In this document: one piece after another, positions 63,930-64,000 of the stretch
Numbering within the stretch: the stretch's first letter is position 1
How the letters are laid out: each line of letters opens with the position of its first letter
From: Acidovorax facilis
GTDB lineage: Bacteria; Pseudomonadota; Gammaproteobacteria; Burkholderiales; Burkholderiaceae_C
DNA: 64,000 nt
Assembly (NCBI RefSeq): GCF_023913775.1
Contig: NZ_JAMXAX010000016.1
Coordinates: forward strand, 1 to 64,000
Direction: 5' to 3'
Notes under the pieces: generated by a model
The model's input: the letters and a program-made list of their open reading frames with translations, nothing else
What the model was told of the DNA's origin: nothing
Databases searched by the model: none
Made by a program: the position numbers and the translations under genes

Positions 63930-64000
63930 TGGAGTGCACGACGTGCGGTAGTGAATCAGGCCCCTAGGATAGCGGATAGTTGTGACGGCCCGCTACGCAA

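Overview
The window is chromosomal DNA of a high-GC betaproteobacterium, most likely a member of the Comamonadaceae close to Acidovorax. The evidence is the overall protein style, the argB-slmA and lnt-corC / glyQ-glyS-gmhB-plsC neighbourhoods, and two short repeat families (called here family 1 and family 2) that I associate with that group. Genus-level assignment is inference from memory; no search was possible.

Region 1 (1-9.85 kb) is the early and middle-regulatory part of a Mu-like transposable prophage on the + strand: a DDE transposase (its 5' end lies outside the window), its MuB-type ATPase, a chain of small overlapping phage genes (including DUF3164- and DUF2786-type proteins and GemA/Gp16), and a Mor-type activator. 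Directly after mor there is a cluster of inverted repeats placed where a Mu middle promoter should be, and then host DNA: no lysis, head or tail genes follow. The element is therefore truncated, or is a virion-less transposable element.

Region 2 (9.86-14.0 kb, minus strand) holds host genes: slmA, a two-component system and argB. Region 3 (14.1-23.9 kb, minus) is an ABC-transporter-dependent O-antigen/polysaccharide operon. It has an initiating polyprenyl-phosphate sugar-phosphate transferase, rhamnosyltransferase-like enzymes, Wzm/Wzt with a carbohydrate-binding tail, a coiled-coil methyltransferase that may be the chain terminator, a left-handed-beta-helix acyltransferase, a lipid A-type acyltransferase and a lytic transglycosylase, most of them joined by 4-5 base stop/start overlaps. 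Region 4 (24.0-38.2 kb, minus) is a type II secretion operon gspE-F-G-H-I-J-K-L-M-(short C/N-like)-D, followed by AT-richer genes for a lipoprotein, a separately promoted and terminated secreted protein, a beta-propeller-like lipoprotein and a PpiC-type isomerase. Region 5 (38.3-43.9 kb, minus) is the dTDP-rhamnose operon rfbB-D-A-C plus two glycosyltransferases. The T2SS is thus nested inside a split rhamnose-polysaccharide locus.

Region 6 (44.0-50.2 kb) contains a two-domain fatty acyl-CoA reductase, a phasin with a histone-like tail, a TetR regulator, a TPR protein, type III pantothenate kinase and a BON-LysM protein. Region 7 (50.4-64 kb, mostly minus) holds a rhodanese, a YgjP-type metallopeptidase, plsC, gmhB, glyS, glyQ (with a structured, terminator-ending leader), a periplasmic L-asparaginase with a divergent LysR gene, fabA-fabB, lnt and corC.

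The most striking cross-window signal is repeat family 1, a ~45-base palindromic element present six times. Two copies are intergenic. Four lie inside unrelated protein genes (a histidine kinase, rfbD, the YgjP peptidase and lnt), always sense and always in the same reading frame, giving a gapless 15-codon alignment with invariant alanines at positions 2, 7 and 10. Family 2 is a GC-rich element found at the 3' ends of genes, always oriented with the transcript.
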